From NCBI GenBank assembly GCA_907163375.1, contig CAJQUW010016957.1, positions 62,001 to 126,000 of the forward strand: a stretch of DNA of 64,000 nucleotides, written 5' to 3'. The position numbers and the translations under genes were made by a program. A model generated the notes under the pieces. That model made no database searches and had not been told where the DNA came from. It was given only the letters and a program-made list of their open reading frames with translations. The stretch comes from Prostheceraeus crozeri (Eukaryota; Platyhelminthes; Polycladida; Euryleptidae). Below, piece by piece: positions 1 to 11,490 of this stretch. Numbering within the stretch: the stretch's first letter is position 1; every line of letters starts with the position of its first letter.

Positions 1-1282
1 GTTTATGCTAGTGAGTTTGCGAAAGGAATTCTGACAAAAACACACAGGAACAAGAATTCAATATTGCTTCGAAACAAATTTACTCAGACAGCTGTACTAT
101 GAGCCACCAGCAAACAGAACTATGTTATGTTACGGGAACGTTATGGACTACTGAGCATGACTGCAGCAGTGCTATATGCTGTAACTGTGAATATCCATTA
201 ATTCTTGATTGGAACACATCCTCCAAAGAGAAAAATAAGAGGAAATCACACGCAATACATATTATATTTTGATATCTCGATATTTCTAATAGAAATTATT
301 ATAATGCTCTGAAACACCAGGTTTCCTATCAAAGCTAAAATTTTTGTATCTCATAAAGCACCGCAGTATTTGCACTTAAAGCAGTCGGGTATGCAATGAA
401 ACTTTTCAAAATTCAAGGACAAACTGTTATGTTCGTACCCGGTTCAGAACATCCAGCCTCTATTTCAGAATTGTCTTTAATCAGAGTCAGGATTATCTGA
501 CAACTTTATGCATCACCAGCACAAACACAAGTAACAAATTGAGGCGTTCAATATTCAAATATGAATCCCCAACGATTCATTAGATATCAATGTAGCATAT
601 ATATGCACATTGATATATTATTAGCATCATAGTTGTACGCATCGATACCAATACAACACAAGCATTTTCCGTTTTCCTCTGGTGTTTGTCAAAATGAATT
701 GTATTGATAAAATCTTTGTGGCCAAGGAATAAGCTTTTGTTTCAAATAATAGACGAAATAGACGCGCTTTGCAATTCATTATTTATGTTCTCCAAGAAAA
801 GCAGCACAATCTTATTGATATTCCACGCCTAAATTTTCAAGTAGTTCCAATTTAAAATAGAACAAATCAGGGACAACAATTCGCCAAAAGCAGATTTACG
901 AAAACCAAAAGAAAAAACAGAGCGTGTATTATGCTGCCGTAATTGTACAGTACTCAAGTACAGTGATTAAGGATTTTCAGATTTTTTCTCGCGCCGTAAT
1001 CACACCACTGACTGTACTTATATTTCATGACTTATGTTCGAGTTCTTGGTGTGAATCTCTGTTTCCATACCATTCAGAAAATCTTGATATCCTTTCCCCC
1101 TTAACCATTTCAATTTTTTTAGAATTTTTGGACGAATAACCAACGAAGTCTGTCTATTTGCTGAAAATTGTATTCCCTGGAACAAATAGAAGATAATTTT
1201 TTGCTGAAAACTTCACATTTTTGAATGTCCAAACAAGAATTGACTTAAAGGATCTGCAGATAGTTTCATAAAAAGTTCTTAC
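1..1282. other. Window left edge, no exon recognised
   Basis: Non-coding as far as can be read. The last coding exons of the minus-strand RACGAP1 gene (end of the RhoGAP domain and C-terminal tail) should lie here or beyond the left edge. No minus-strand frame here with splice signals matched the expected protein. Nothing else was recognised. Confidence 0.5.
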
Positions 1283-1522
1283 CGCATGCTGACTGCGCGT
1301 TTGCTGGATGGCAAGGAGAGGCTCTGGTTCAGGACAGCTGTATCCTATCATCGTAGGTCCGAGTACTTTCGCCAGATTGTCAACTCCCATTCGACACTTC
1401 GGTGTTTGCGACACTCGTTGCAGGTGGAGAATTAGGAAGGCCAGAGTGTCTCTGTTTGGGCGAGGAAGTTGTTGGAAGAGCACTCGAATGCGAGATTCAC
1501 CGTCAATCTCGGAACTACTGAG
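1283..1522 (-). CDS. RACGAP1: RACGAP1-like exon: C-terminal half of the RhoGAP domain
   Basis: An 80-codon exon with phase 0 at both ends. The acceptor is ATTACAG just before 1522 and the donor GTAAGA follows 1283. The peptide contains LPRPNRDTLAFLILHLQRV and MGVDNLAKVLGPTMIG. These match the RhoGAP helix motifs (asparagine-rich NRDTL and the NLAKVFGPT signature) in the RACGAP1 family. That protein is the Rho-family GAP subunit of centralspindlin, which works with KIF23 at the spindle midzone in cytokinesis. The incoming phase 0 matches the exon ending at 37872. The intron between them is 36.3 kb and packed with transposons. Only the end of the domain and the C-terminal tail remain to be found. 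Identification is by motif recognition. Confidence 0.9.
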
Positions 1523-4500
1523 CTGTAATGGAATTAATTGGACTATGTTCAACAACAGTACATCGCATAGATACAAAAGCTATAACAAAATTTATTTGTC
1601 TGCGTACATGCAATGTAGATATCCAATCGTTTTATTTGACCTGTGTGAAGCAGATTATTGCCTGCGCGGGATATAAAACTATCAAATAACGTACTTTTTT
1701 CGAGGGAGATATGTACGTTCGAAGACCTGAGGGAATTCACTCGATATCTCCCGAGAAATCGTACGTTATTTGATTTAAATCCCTATCTTATCACACGCAA
1801 AAGCCGCTCCGGAATCTCCAAAACTGCCGGGGAACCTAGACTTCTAAAACTGACCATGATATAGAGTTGAGGTTCTTCAACCGATCCACATACATTGTAT
1901 ACTTGCATAGTGAGCAGGCTGCCAGATTAGCAGACTATATCTGTGAATAGATATTTGCACTATCGGTCATGCTAAATTTCTATTCAAAATCTCTTGACAA
2001 TCATATACATATCAGTCACAATCTGTCCTTGATCATCATTGCAGGTCGGCGAATAATATTCTCTACGAATTCGTGCATGAGATTGCTTCATCATAACATT
2101 CTAACTCGTGGAATGCTGTTAAGAAACAATCATGCATTATACATAGTTGCGCAAATAACTTTTCTGTGCATAGTATTCTGTAACTTTAGCCAGCACTCCC
2201 CAGTTGGAGACAACTGGGCCAAAAAATTCCGAAAGTAGGTTGCCCTTTTTGTGAAACTGTGCTGCATCAACTCTCTCAATATACCGCAAAACCTGTTTGC
2301 TTTTTTAAAGCGAGCCCGAAATGCATTAAGCTACTTGCAATCACATATTCGCTGCATACGCACCTCACCAATGCCTCCAGTATCATGATTCTTCATTATC
2401 AACAATTGATTTATATTAATCACAGGGATGGTCCGCTCCGATGACATATCAATTTCTCACATCAATTGATGACGAATTTCTGTCAACGCCGATAACAATG
2501 ATAAAGTAATCAAAACTGTGTTTGAAATACTCGAGTCATCCAAAAGCACAAGTTTCCTGACATGTTTAAGATTGTCGTAACATTCGTCTTCAAACCAGAG
2601 ATGACCATTGGGTCCAAATCTTGGACACAGACCCAAGTTGAAATTAAGGTTTGAAGGAGGAAACATTACGCAAAGTATTATATGCAATTCGAGTAATTTG
2701 ATAATGATTAGCATATAACTTTATTGCAGTGGCATGCGAGTATTATGTACTAGTAGGCCTACCACTTGATTATGATATAATACAGTTTTGTGATATTTGT
2801 ATGAATAATTTTCAAACGCAGCATTGTGACTTGTCCAATGATATCTAATGACATAAACTTATCAGCACAATATATTTAAGCTTGATTAATCTTGTAATAT
2901 CTGCTGGACTATACATTGATTGTCCAACGTTTCAGAATATCTACAGACCATGATGCAACTTCATCTTAGATCCACAAATCAACTTGCAACAAAATGAGAG
3001 TCATGCTTTCCATCAGCTGTAGTATTTTTCTAACTGTAGGCTTTTTCAGTAAATTTCTGAAAAACTAGTTCTATTTTATTAATTTCTACTTGTTCTCATA
3101 GTAATCCAGTTAGCTATATAGATCTGCAATAATTACTGAAGATTCCGAGACAAGTGGAGAGATTCTGTCCCTTGTCCTTTCTTGCTTCCACTCTTTTAAT
3201 TGATTTCCATTTGTCTGTGAACCTTTCGTTTCAGAAAAATGAATTCATAATGCTAAGGTAAAGCACAAGAGAATGCTAACGCAATACTCAGTACTGCGTA
3301 TGTACACACGTTTCAATACCTTTCTGCAGTGCCCAGACCTACAGGCGCAGTAAACGCACTGGTGAACTTCATTTTCCCCGACCATGGGTTCTGAATGGCC
3401 CGGCCGGTACTCTTTCTCTTCATCATTTACGCTTACACGATGGAATGGAATCGTCTATGTCATCTTGTTCATCGCGACACAGTGTGCGCAATGTTCATTC
3501 CACAAAGTATACATTTGCACTGCATGGAGTACTTTCTTTCAACTGATACATTTCTTCATTCAAAGCTCTATCCTTTTCGTTGAGAAAACGGACGGATTCA
3601 CTTCAATAACTCGTCACCACTGATCGTATGCAAGCACGTTTTGTGATGAAGCCATGTTTCTTTTTTTTACTCTCGTTTAAGCTTTCTTGATGAGGACAGT
3701 AGCTGTGAGAACACGCTGATGCTGGAAAGAGCGCTAAGGTCGAACTTAAATCCATAGTAAAGAGCAAGGAAAAATATCTCAAATAGGACTGCTTAGTGTC
3801 TAGGCCCTAAATAGCAGGAATTTTTGGTGGGTTATGCTCTGTTCTCAGGTGATATGTCCAAAATAAAGCTGTGTATCTTAATTATAGATTATAGCCCCTC
3901 CAATAAAAGGAAGCACGCGGATTTACAGACTTTTGCAACTTAATATAGGCTGCAATGCATATAGAAGGAAAACTGATACTCAATGCATGTGATCAAAGGA
4001 AGAAAAAAATTGTGCATTTTGTTGATCAACCTTACAACCAAGCACATTGATGATTGCAGAGATGTAGATCTGATGAAATGTTCAATCGGATATAACTGAA
4101 GCCAAATTTTCTCGAAAAGATACATTTCTCACATCCAACCGAATTTCTCACGTTTTCTCACTCGGACCATCCCCGCAAATTATTCCGGTTATTATTATTA
4201 TTATTACGATCTGCCCTTTCACAATCCCAAAAGGGTGCCCTTCAAAATCCAAATTTTTTGTTCCTTGGCAAAACATTTTCTCACTGCCGAGTCTGAAAAA
4301 ACCCCCTGGAAATCCGGACCAGTAGCAGTCCTGTGTATGTTAGTCAGAGATGCCACTCTTATCAAAAATTAAAACCGGAAAGTCAAATCGGAATGGCCCC
4401 TTTAATTGCGTAGTCGCGGGCCCCCCTTAAAGTAAGAAACTTACGATCATTTCATATCACACAAGCCGGCAAGTTTTGAAAACGTTCAAGCAGTAGTAGG

Positions 4501-4930
4501 GTCTGTTCTAATAAAGATGCTTCTGAATCCTCACAGTTAGCAAGTACATGTATCAAATTATTACTGATGCTTATTCAATCATCAGCTTCAACAAAGTGCA
4601 CTAGAATACATGAATACATGCTACTATTTTCAGGACAACCGTTTTCGAAAGTTAGAGTGTACTACAAAGACACCTCTACCTGCCCCCAATGCAAAATCAG
4701 CATGAAGTTATTGAACGATTGACGACTTCAGTTCGATATAAAAATGTCTATTATCGAATAATCTGCATGCAGGCTTATGGATGATTTCACTTAACTGTTT
4801 CAAGGACAAACTTCTTAATTTCGTTCAAAAATTTTACATTCAAATTTATATTGCATTATTCTCGTGCAGCTTTGCCATTTTCTATTAATCGTGCCATGAC
4901 GTCATTGTCAATGACATCCCGTCTTTGTTG
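1523..4930. other. RACGAP1 intron, no gene recognised
   Basis: AT-rich intronic sequence with only short chance reading frames. It includes a (TTA)n microsatellite near 4189-4207. At about 4205-4320 lies a short relative of the degenerate repeat at 6.6-7.1 kb: both contain the string CCTTGGCAAAACATTTTCTC followed by a CGGAAATCCGG-like motif. Confidence 0.6.
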
Positions 4931-5340
4931 TGAAGAATTTTCATGAAGCCACTAGGAAATTGTTGTACAGCTGTTCGACGTTTGGAAGACTGCTTCAGCA
5001 GAGCGGTCTGGTCACAGCAAATATCTTCATACAAAATCCATGGTCAGCGCGGTCTAAATGCTTGGGCAGGCATTTCCTTAAGCCATTTGCTTTGGGAGAG
5101 CCATTATTCTTTCGAGAAATGTGCGGTATAAAATAAACCGAATGTCATTAAGGGTAACAGTATCTTCATGCAGGATGGAATGCCAGCGCATTACTACAGA
5201 CCCATCGTAAATTGTTTGAATAGCAAATTTCCTAAATCTTGGGTTGACCGTCATGGAAGCCTTTGGAATGACTTCCGCTACCACCAGATTCAATGCCCTG
5301 TGACCTTTTTCTTTTGGGCTCGTTAAACTCTCGTTAAACT
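4931..5340 (+). pseudogene. Tc1/mariner-like (DDE_3 type) transposase relic
   Basis: Plus-strand reading gives RGLNAWAGIS near 5055-5085, then FMQDGMPAHYYRPIVNCLNS from about 5167, then FPKSWVDRHG. This order resembles the catalytic core of the transposases whose second aspartate sits in a QQDGAPPH-like motif and is followed by a conserved W-I-G-R-G stretch. Stops and shifts interrupt the frame (TAA after the first block; the expected PPRSPD block is unreadable), and no terminal inverted repeats were seen. It is an old fragment. The family placement is an inference from the motif order; a random match is unlikely but possible. Confidence 0.55.
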
Positions 5341-6589
5341 TAAGAAATGGTGCATTAGAGTCATCCTATGCATTAGCGTAGCGATATACTCTTGTGCTGT
5401 TGACCGAAGAATTAGATTGTGTTCGGGCAGATGGTGAGCAAGTAGAAAATAAATGTTATAGTGTTAGCAACTGCTTTCCTTTGAATCATAAATAACTTAT
5501 AGAAATTAATCATTGAGCCGCTAATTGCTATTGCATCAACAACTTTGAAATTATTACTAACAGAATCCGTCAAGTTGCATAAACAAAATAATATTTAATG
5601 TCACACAGAATAAATTGACGACTAAAAACTATCGCATTTGCTCAATATGAGAAAACGGAGTTCCATATTGTGCCCAAATATTACACATTAAGAAGCCATG
5701 TAACTTAATACACTATTTAATCTGAAATGAGATGAGAACAACATTTGATTCGATCCATTACGGGAAATACTAACGTTTCTAGATTTTTAACCGTCATCAG
5801 TGCAGTATACCTGTAAAGAAACCAGTAACTCACATGCAAACAAAAAAATCCGAAATACACACGTCTACAATCAATGAAATACATGCATTTCAAATCTCAT
5901 TCTCTAGAGTTCGTTTCCAAAATTTGAAATTTTCAGACACCAATGGAAATAGCTAATTCGTGTTTGCACTTCATGCACGAAGGTGAGCTGTCGGATATCC
6001 AAGCACATCCACCTCCCGATGGTCTGTGAAGTGAGTTGCTGATTTACTGCACTGATGGTGGCTAAAAGGTCAAAAACGCTTGCAGTTTTCCTGAAGAAAC
6101 TTCATCAGTAGTTGTAGCTTCGGCAATGATTCAAATCAAACCTTGCTCTCATCTCTTGTATTTCGAACATATGTAATAAAAAACAATGACATCTAGGAAC
6201 AACTTTTGGCTTTTGAAAATAATTATGACAGCTATTTGATTAAGGTTGAGCCGCCATGACATAAGTAAACGCAAAATCAACACGAAAAGAAATCCGCATC
6301 ACTTCTGCAGTTGTTAGCGAGGCTTCTATCTTCGTTGGAGTCTTTGCCGAAATTTTAGCCGCTTTTGCAACAAGTACAAATTATTCTATTACTCACTCCC
6401 TTGTGTTGCCAAAACGTTTTGGTAAACATATTTCTTATTTCGAAACCTTCATTACTTGCGTTTCGTCCAGTTTCTTAGGACTGACGAAAGAATCACTGAC
6501 TTCCTTGTAGAAGAATCTTCTGCTCAAGCGTTAAGCGGATTTTTAGAAAGCATCTGCCTTAAATTTGATCACCCTTTAAGATTGCATGT
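5341..6589. other. Intronic sequence, nothing recognised
   Basis: AT-rich, no reading frame of note and no repeat boundary that I can define. Confidence 0.5.
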
Positions 6590-7110
6590 TTTTTAAGGTT
6601 CCCAAACAATCTGCATAGCCCGTTCACAATTTTAAAGACCCCTACACAATCTAGAAATGCCCCACATGCTATTATCTCTCAGGGTTCTGGTCTCAATCTT
6701 AGAGGTCAATCAATTACAAGAGGTCTATTCATATCTAAAAAGAGCTCTTAAAAAAACTATAACAGTTGCCGTTCACAATTGCTAATTTAAGGCCTGCTTC
6801 ACAAAATCTAGTGGGACCCTTTCAAAATCTAAATATGGCCCCGTTCACAAACATAAAGGGTCCCTTTCATAATCTCATAAGGGCGGCTTTCACAATCTGA
6901 AAAGGGCCCCTCACGATTTAAAAGGGACCCCTTTACATTCTTGAAGGGCCCCTTCTCAGTCTCTAAAGGGCCCCTTACGATCTTTAAGTGACACTGCACA
7001 ATCTCAAAAGGATCCCTAGCGATCTTAAAGGCAAATTCTCTTCCTTGGCAAAACATTTTCTCACTACTTAGTTTATTCCAAAAAAACCGGAAATCCGGTT
7101 AAAGCTGGAT
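6590..7110. repeat. Degenerate tandem repeat of about 30 bp (AAAGGGCCCCTT ... CACAATCT)
   Basis: The motif AAAGGGNCCCTTTCACAATCT recurs with much variation through this stretch, at spacings close to 30 bases. Because the core AAGGGCCCCTT is self-complementary, both strands look alike, and a spurious 75-residue reading frame with an 11-residue period appears on the minus strand (6829-7056). The right end (CCTTGGCAAAACATTTTCTC and the CCGGAAATCCGG palindrome) is shared with the short copy at 4.2-4.3 kb, so this is a dispersed repeat family with a tandem core. Related G/C-rich motifs occur near 31.64-31.72 kb. Confidence 0.65.
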
Positions 7111-7155
7111 TTAGAAGTTGGCTAGTGATTGCGAGGGCAGCATATTAATGATGTA

Positions 7156-7278
7156 CAGCTATTTCACTCATCTTGTTTCGGTTTCCATAAAGGACGGTGA
7201 CCCAAATCTCCCAACCGTCTATGCCTCCTCACTTTCCCCGGCATATTATAAATCAATCTATTGAATAGCTATATTAGC
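7156..7278 (+). repeat. Dispersed repeat, copy 1 (second copy at 15.69-15.81 kb)
   Basis: About 125 bases from CAGCTATTTCACTCATCTTG to TTAGCAAAATATTTTTT are nearly identical to 15686-15809. Only a few substitutions are visible. No coding content; family unknown. The high identity suggests a recent duplication or transposition. Confidence 0.8.
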
Positions 7279-8251
7279 AAAATATTTTTTACAAGAAAAT
7301 CTTAGCGGCGACCACACCATATAAAAACTTTCCATAGAAATCTAGCACTTTTAAAATGCCATTTTCTTCTACATCTCGGTCAGAGGACAAATTGATCTCG
7401 GTCAGATAGATGTACGTCTAACAGGAAACTCTTCGGTTTCTGCATTTGGGTTACTGATGAGACTGGGAACTTAGGATGAATGCTTGCATGCGTAAGACGA
7501 AGTGATCTAAATGTAATTACATATACATTATCATGTCTTTAGACCGAGACCCTTGTACTCTGACCGAGATCTTCAATTTCAACATTGTCTTCTGACCGAG
7601 ACTTTTTTCTTTTGAATACATGTTAAGAGCATGGATCCCTCCTATGCTGTGAAATTTCATCGATTCCTGGTTTCAGCATCCATATGAAAATTTTGGGAAT
7701 ATTCAAATACTCTGGTCAAAAAACGGATAAAAATATTTTTAAATCAATATTGCTCACTTGTAGCATCACCAAACTGAATTTTCTTTAAGGATTTATAATT
7801 AGCACACTAGAGGATTCGTTTGGTGCAAAACGTTTGATGGAAAAATCAATATTCTTCGAGAAGAGGTACCTCGGTCAAAGGACAGAAAACGTCTCGGTCA
7901 GAGGACATTTTTTTCATTGGACAATGGAAACCCAGTGAAAATTCAATGATTAATATTAATTACAATATATAAAATGAGACTGTCTTAAAGAGCTGATCTT
8001 CTTCTTTCAGATGATATAAATATTAGTGGGTGTATTTGAATGTAGCTGATCGAAAATTCGTGTTGAAGTGAGAATACTGTAACTTGGGACATGCATTTTT
8101 GGTCTCTTTTCAGCAAAAAACGGCAACGTGTGAAGAAGGTTTTGGCTTTGTGACTTTTTAAAAACCACGGCATGATAGATGAGATCCTGACGGTTCGATT
8201 AAAAAACTATAGAAATCGGTTCAGAAATATGGATTTTACAAATCAAATATA
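7279..8251. other. Intronic sequence with recurring CTCGGTCAGAGGAC motif
   Basis: No gene. The words CTCGGTCAGAGGACA, CTGACCGAGA and relatives occur about six times between 7370 and 7910 in both orientations, for example near 7376, 7396, 7541, 7560, 7593 and 7897. This hints at an unclassified repeat with inverted copies of GTCAGAGGAC. Confidence 0.4.
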
Positions 8252-8253
8252 TA

Positions 8254-9566
8254 CGAGGGCTGATTGAAAAGTTCGCGGCCCGATATAGAAAAAAGCATAT
8301 TTCGCATACGATACATATTTATTTTTCGACATAATCGCCCCTACAATCAACGCAATTAGCCCAACGGTGCTGCAATGCGCGGATCCCTTGCTCATAGAAG
8401 TGAGTCCTTGGAGTCCAGATACTCCTCAACGGCCTCCATGACGTCACTGTTAGATGCGAAGTGCTGACCACTGAGCTCCAATTTCATTTTTGGGAAGAGA
8501 TGAAAGTCCGATGGTGCCAGATCAGGAGAATAGGGTGGATGGGAAATGATGTCAAACCCACAACCTTGGATGGCAGACATGGCGGTAGCGGAGGTGTGAG
8601 CAGGCGCATTGTCTTGATGGAAGAGCACGCCTTTCGTGAGCTTCTCTCTCCGCTTGATCTTGATCTGCACTCGTAACTGCTGCAACAAATGAGCGTAGTA
8701 CTCGCCAGTAATTGTCCGACCAGTCTCTAGGAAGTCCAACAACAAAACTCCCTTCGAATCCCAAAAAATGGAGGCCATGACCTTTCCCGCGGACCTGGTG
8801 ACCTTGGCTTTCCGCGAGTTGGTGATCCTGGGTGCTTCCCTTGTTACGATTGTTATTTCGACTCTGGCTGATAGTGGTGAACCCAAGTCTCATCCATCGT
8901 GATGAACCGGTCCATGAAATTTTCAGGATCTCTTACGAACAGCGCCAGGTTGTCCCTTGAGATGAGAAAGCGGGCTCGTTTGTTCTCTGGTCTGAGCAGT
9001 CGTGGCACCCATCGAGCGGAAACTTTGTTCATGCCAAGTTCATGATGGATGATGTTATGGACACGCTCTTGTGAAATCTTCAGTTCGAAGGCAATCTTTC
9101 GCTCGGTTGTACGGCGATCATCAAGAATAATCTTTTGAACATGATCGATCACATCTTCTGTGCTCACTGTTACTGGCCTTCCACAACGGGGATCATCTTC
9201 CAAGCTCTCTCTCTTCCTTGCTTGAATTCTGAAGCCCACTTCTTGACTGTGGTGTAGGACGGAGCTTTATCACCAAGTGTTCCAACCATATCATCATGAA
9301 TCTCCTTTGGTGTGAGTCCTTTCAAGCCGAGATAACGAATGACAGCCCGATTTGAAACGTGATCCATCTTACGCAACACTTATCTGACTAACTGACTGAT
9401 AAGTTAGTAACTGAAGTTAAGTAGCTGTGGTTTACCAACAGTTCACCGGATCGACTGATCACTCGTCATGCGCCGTCAGCACATTCCATTGTATCAATCC
9501 AAATGTGCATAATGGCCTGGCTTTAAGCTTTCTATGTCAGGCCGCGAACTTATCAATCACCCCTCG
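8254..9566 (-). mobile_element. Mariner transposon, complete ends, inactivated
   Basis: The element is 1,313 bp, the usual mariner size. Terminal inverted repeats of about 27 bp begin CGAGGGCTGATTGAAAAGTT at the left; the complementary right end carries a few mismatches. A TA target duplication flanks both sides (8252-8253 and 9567-9568). One transposase gene lies on the minus strand and is broken. The clean ends and the readable motifs suggest moderate age. Confidence 0.93.
8319..9379 (-). pseudogene. Mariner transposase, disrupted
   Basis: The order is an N-terminal helix-turn-helix region (VIRYLGLKGLTPKEIHDD), a linker with the WVPRLLRPENKRAR stretch, then the DDE/D core. First aspartate: MDETWVHHY. 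Second: HQDNAPAHTS. Third: YSPDLAPSDFHLFP. There are 34 residues between the second and third aspartates, the DD34D signature of mariner. The C-terminus ends in GDYVEK and a stop at 8319. Defects seen: an extra AG in an AGAGAGAG run near 9215, two TAA stops plus a one-base shift near 8840-8860, and another shift near 8405. All three catalytic aspartates survive, but no full-length protein can be made. Confidence 0.92.
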
Positions 9567-9735
9567 TATTTTCGTCAAATGTTGTGGATTAAATTGGATT
9601 TACCCCTTGATTGAAGCGATATTTCTTAATACTTCTAGATTCGGAGATGTTGAAAATAGTAGCCCACCAAGGTAGAGAAAATAGACAGCCATGAAAATGT
9701 GACGCTTTTAGAACTGGCAGCAAATGCTTTAGTGT

Positions 9736-10608
9736 TCAACGTGACTTATCGTTGCACTTTTTACTAGAGCTAAACAGAAAATTTCTAAGCTTTCGTGAAT
9801 CGCAGGTAGTACTGTCGCCATCAAATAGGCCTATACAATATTTGTGTTTAGGCTTGTAATTCATCAGCCAGTGCAAGCTACAGCTGCATCTCAATGGATT
9901 GTCTGCCAAATTCATCATCCACAATTGTTCTAGTGTATTATTAAAAGCGTCTTTTGAAATAGTCTTCAACTCATTTGCTTCCAGAAAGATAGTTTTCAAT
10001 TTTGTCATTCCGCTTAAGGATAAGCTGGCTAATCGACTAATTTTGCATTTGTTGAGATCAAGGGTCCTCAGATTCTTTAACTGAGAGAAAAATAATGCAG
10101 GAATGTCACCGAGAGGATTTCTTCCAAAAGTCAAATCTTCTAGAAGTGGCATATAACTGATTGAGGGCACAGAAAATCCATTGGCAATTGTTAATTTATT
10201 TCCAAGAAGTGATAGAAACTTTAAGCGAGTTAATGATCGAAAGGCACCATCGTGGATTGACTGAATGTTGCAGTTGTATAACTTTAAGAAATCAATTGAG
10301 CTGCAATCATGAAATGCGTCATCTTTCAACCTGGAAATATTGTGGCTACCCGAGAACTGGAGTTTATACACTCTTGGATCTGAAACTCCCACTGGGTAAC
10401 GAGGAATTCGCTTTGGAATGTCCGTTAATGAACCTGTGCCTGGATTTTCTGAATTGCACATGACATCCCAATTGCATTTAGGAATTACATTTAGTCGAAA
10501 ATGATTCGCATGTGATGATGATGCGAAAAACAACACCATCTCACTTAAAATTCTCTTAAAGAAAATCCTGCAATTTGCTGTCAACAACTTCCACAACCAA
10601 CTTGGCAA
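9736..10608 (-). pseudogene. LRR gene copy A: LRRNT, about six LRRs, LRRCT (290-codon frame)
   Basis: This is the longest open LRR copy. After an unusual N-terminus come a cysteine-containing N-cap (KCNWDVMC ... GSLTDIPKR), then repeats such as SSIDFLKLYNCNIQSIHDGA, LKFLSLLGNKLTIANG, LLEDLTFGRNPLGDIPALFF, LRTLDLNKCKISRLASLSLS and LKTIFLEANELKTISKDAF, and a C-cap (NPLRCSCSLHWLMNY) with later cysteines at CIG and TTCDS. The architecture matches small secreted LRR proteins of the Slit/Toll-ectodomain/VLR-like class; the function is unknown. Compared with copies C and D, the first frame-linked residues are out of register: the expected signal peptide is in another frame and the cap's first cysteines are deleted, so this copy is probably also a pseudogene. 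It lies on the RACGAP1 strand inside its intron, next to copy B. Confidence 0.7.
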
Positions 10609-10805
10609 ATAGTTTGACTATGATTCAATGTTTTAGATCGAATCTGATCTACAAACCATAGATTTTTCATGTGCCATCATGTACATAGGCAAGATATCAA
10701 ACTTCCATTCTAGTGTACTATTATCTACTTCTATGAGGGACATCTATGATTCATGGACTCCTAGATATAGTACTAGTTAACCATGGACTCCTAGATATAT
10801 AGAAC

Positions 10806-11165
10806 CTGGATTGACTGAATGTTGCAGTTGTCCAAATCTAGGTGATAAATTGAGCTCCAATCATGAAATGCGTCATCTTTTAATCTGGTAATATAATGAG
10901 TACCCGAGAATTGGAGTTTATAGACGCTAGGATCTGAAAGACTTATTGGGTAACGAGAAAGTCGCTTTGGAATGTCCTTTAATGAGCCTGCATCTGGATT
11001 GTATGATCTGCACTTGACTTCCCAACTGCACCTAAGAGTTGTGTATGCAGAGTTGACCACGGTTAAATTCAAGATACTTGTATTCACTCGGTGTACATTT
11101 TTTACATGATTCGCAGGTGATGATCATGTGAAAAGCAATAACTAGACAGATAAAAGTTGACATAA
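10806..11165 (-). pseudogene. LRR gene copy B: signal peptide, N-cap and first LRR only
   Basis: The minus strand reads a signal-peptide-like start (MSTFICLVIAFHMIITC) at about 11163, a cysteine-bearing N-terminal segment (RGQLC), a TAG/one-base shift near 11038, then CSWEVKC, GSLKDIPKRLSRYP and the first LRR, which stops at IQSIQ near 10808. The rest of the gene is missing. The upstream flank (11100-11485) is shared with copy D (33255-33475 plus 35650-35810), so the two are copies of one larger duplicated unit. Confidence 0.7.
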
Positions 11166-11490
11166 TTCTTCTATGTTGATAACAGCAGTCAGCTTAGAGG
11201 CACGATGTCAGACTGCAGATTTGGATGTCACAGCTCTCTTAGAAAGACAGCAATTCAAAATTGAAATTATTGTCTGATGATAGAAATCGTAGCTATGTAA
11301 TTATAGAGACATCTATGATTGATAATATATCTAAGGGACAATCAACTCCCATAGCATGAGCTGGACTGGAGGCCGGTGACTTTGGTAGGCTTGATGAATG
11401 AAGATATTGAGCATCTGGATAAAGCCATGGATCAAGCTGTAAACAACTCACTTCATTATCCTGAGATGCATTACAATCCAACAGAATTGA
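11166..11490 (-). repeat. 5' flank of LRR copy B, duplicated at copy D
   Basis: About 325 bases match the flank of LRR copy D. In copy D the same flank is interrupted by a 2.2-kb transposon (33476-35649), which joins 33475 to 35650. It may hold the ancestral promoter and 5' untranslated region of the LRR gene; a small minus-strand frame with PWLYPDAQYLHSSSLP is conserved in both copies but is unproven as coding. Confidence 0.75.

Noticed and set aside
6829-7056. 75-codon minus-strand frame with an 11-residue period
   Set aside because: Direct product of the degenerate 30-bp palindromic-core repeat.
10161-10463. Plus-strand frames opposite the LRR copies (also 14613-14915 and 32896-33159)
   Set aside because: They are antisense shadows of the LRR sequence, repeated only because the LRR copies are repeated.
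9736-10608. LRR copy A as an intact functional gene
   Set aside because: Against copies C and D its signal peptide is out of frame and N-cap cysteines are missing, so the 290-codon frame probably does not encode the ancestral protein.
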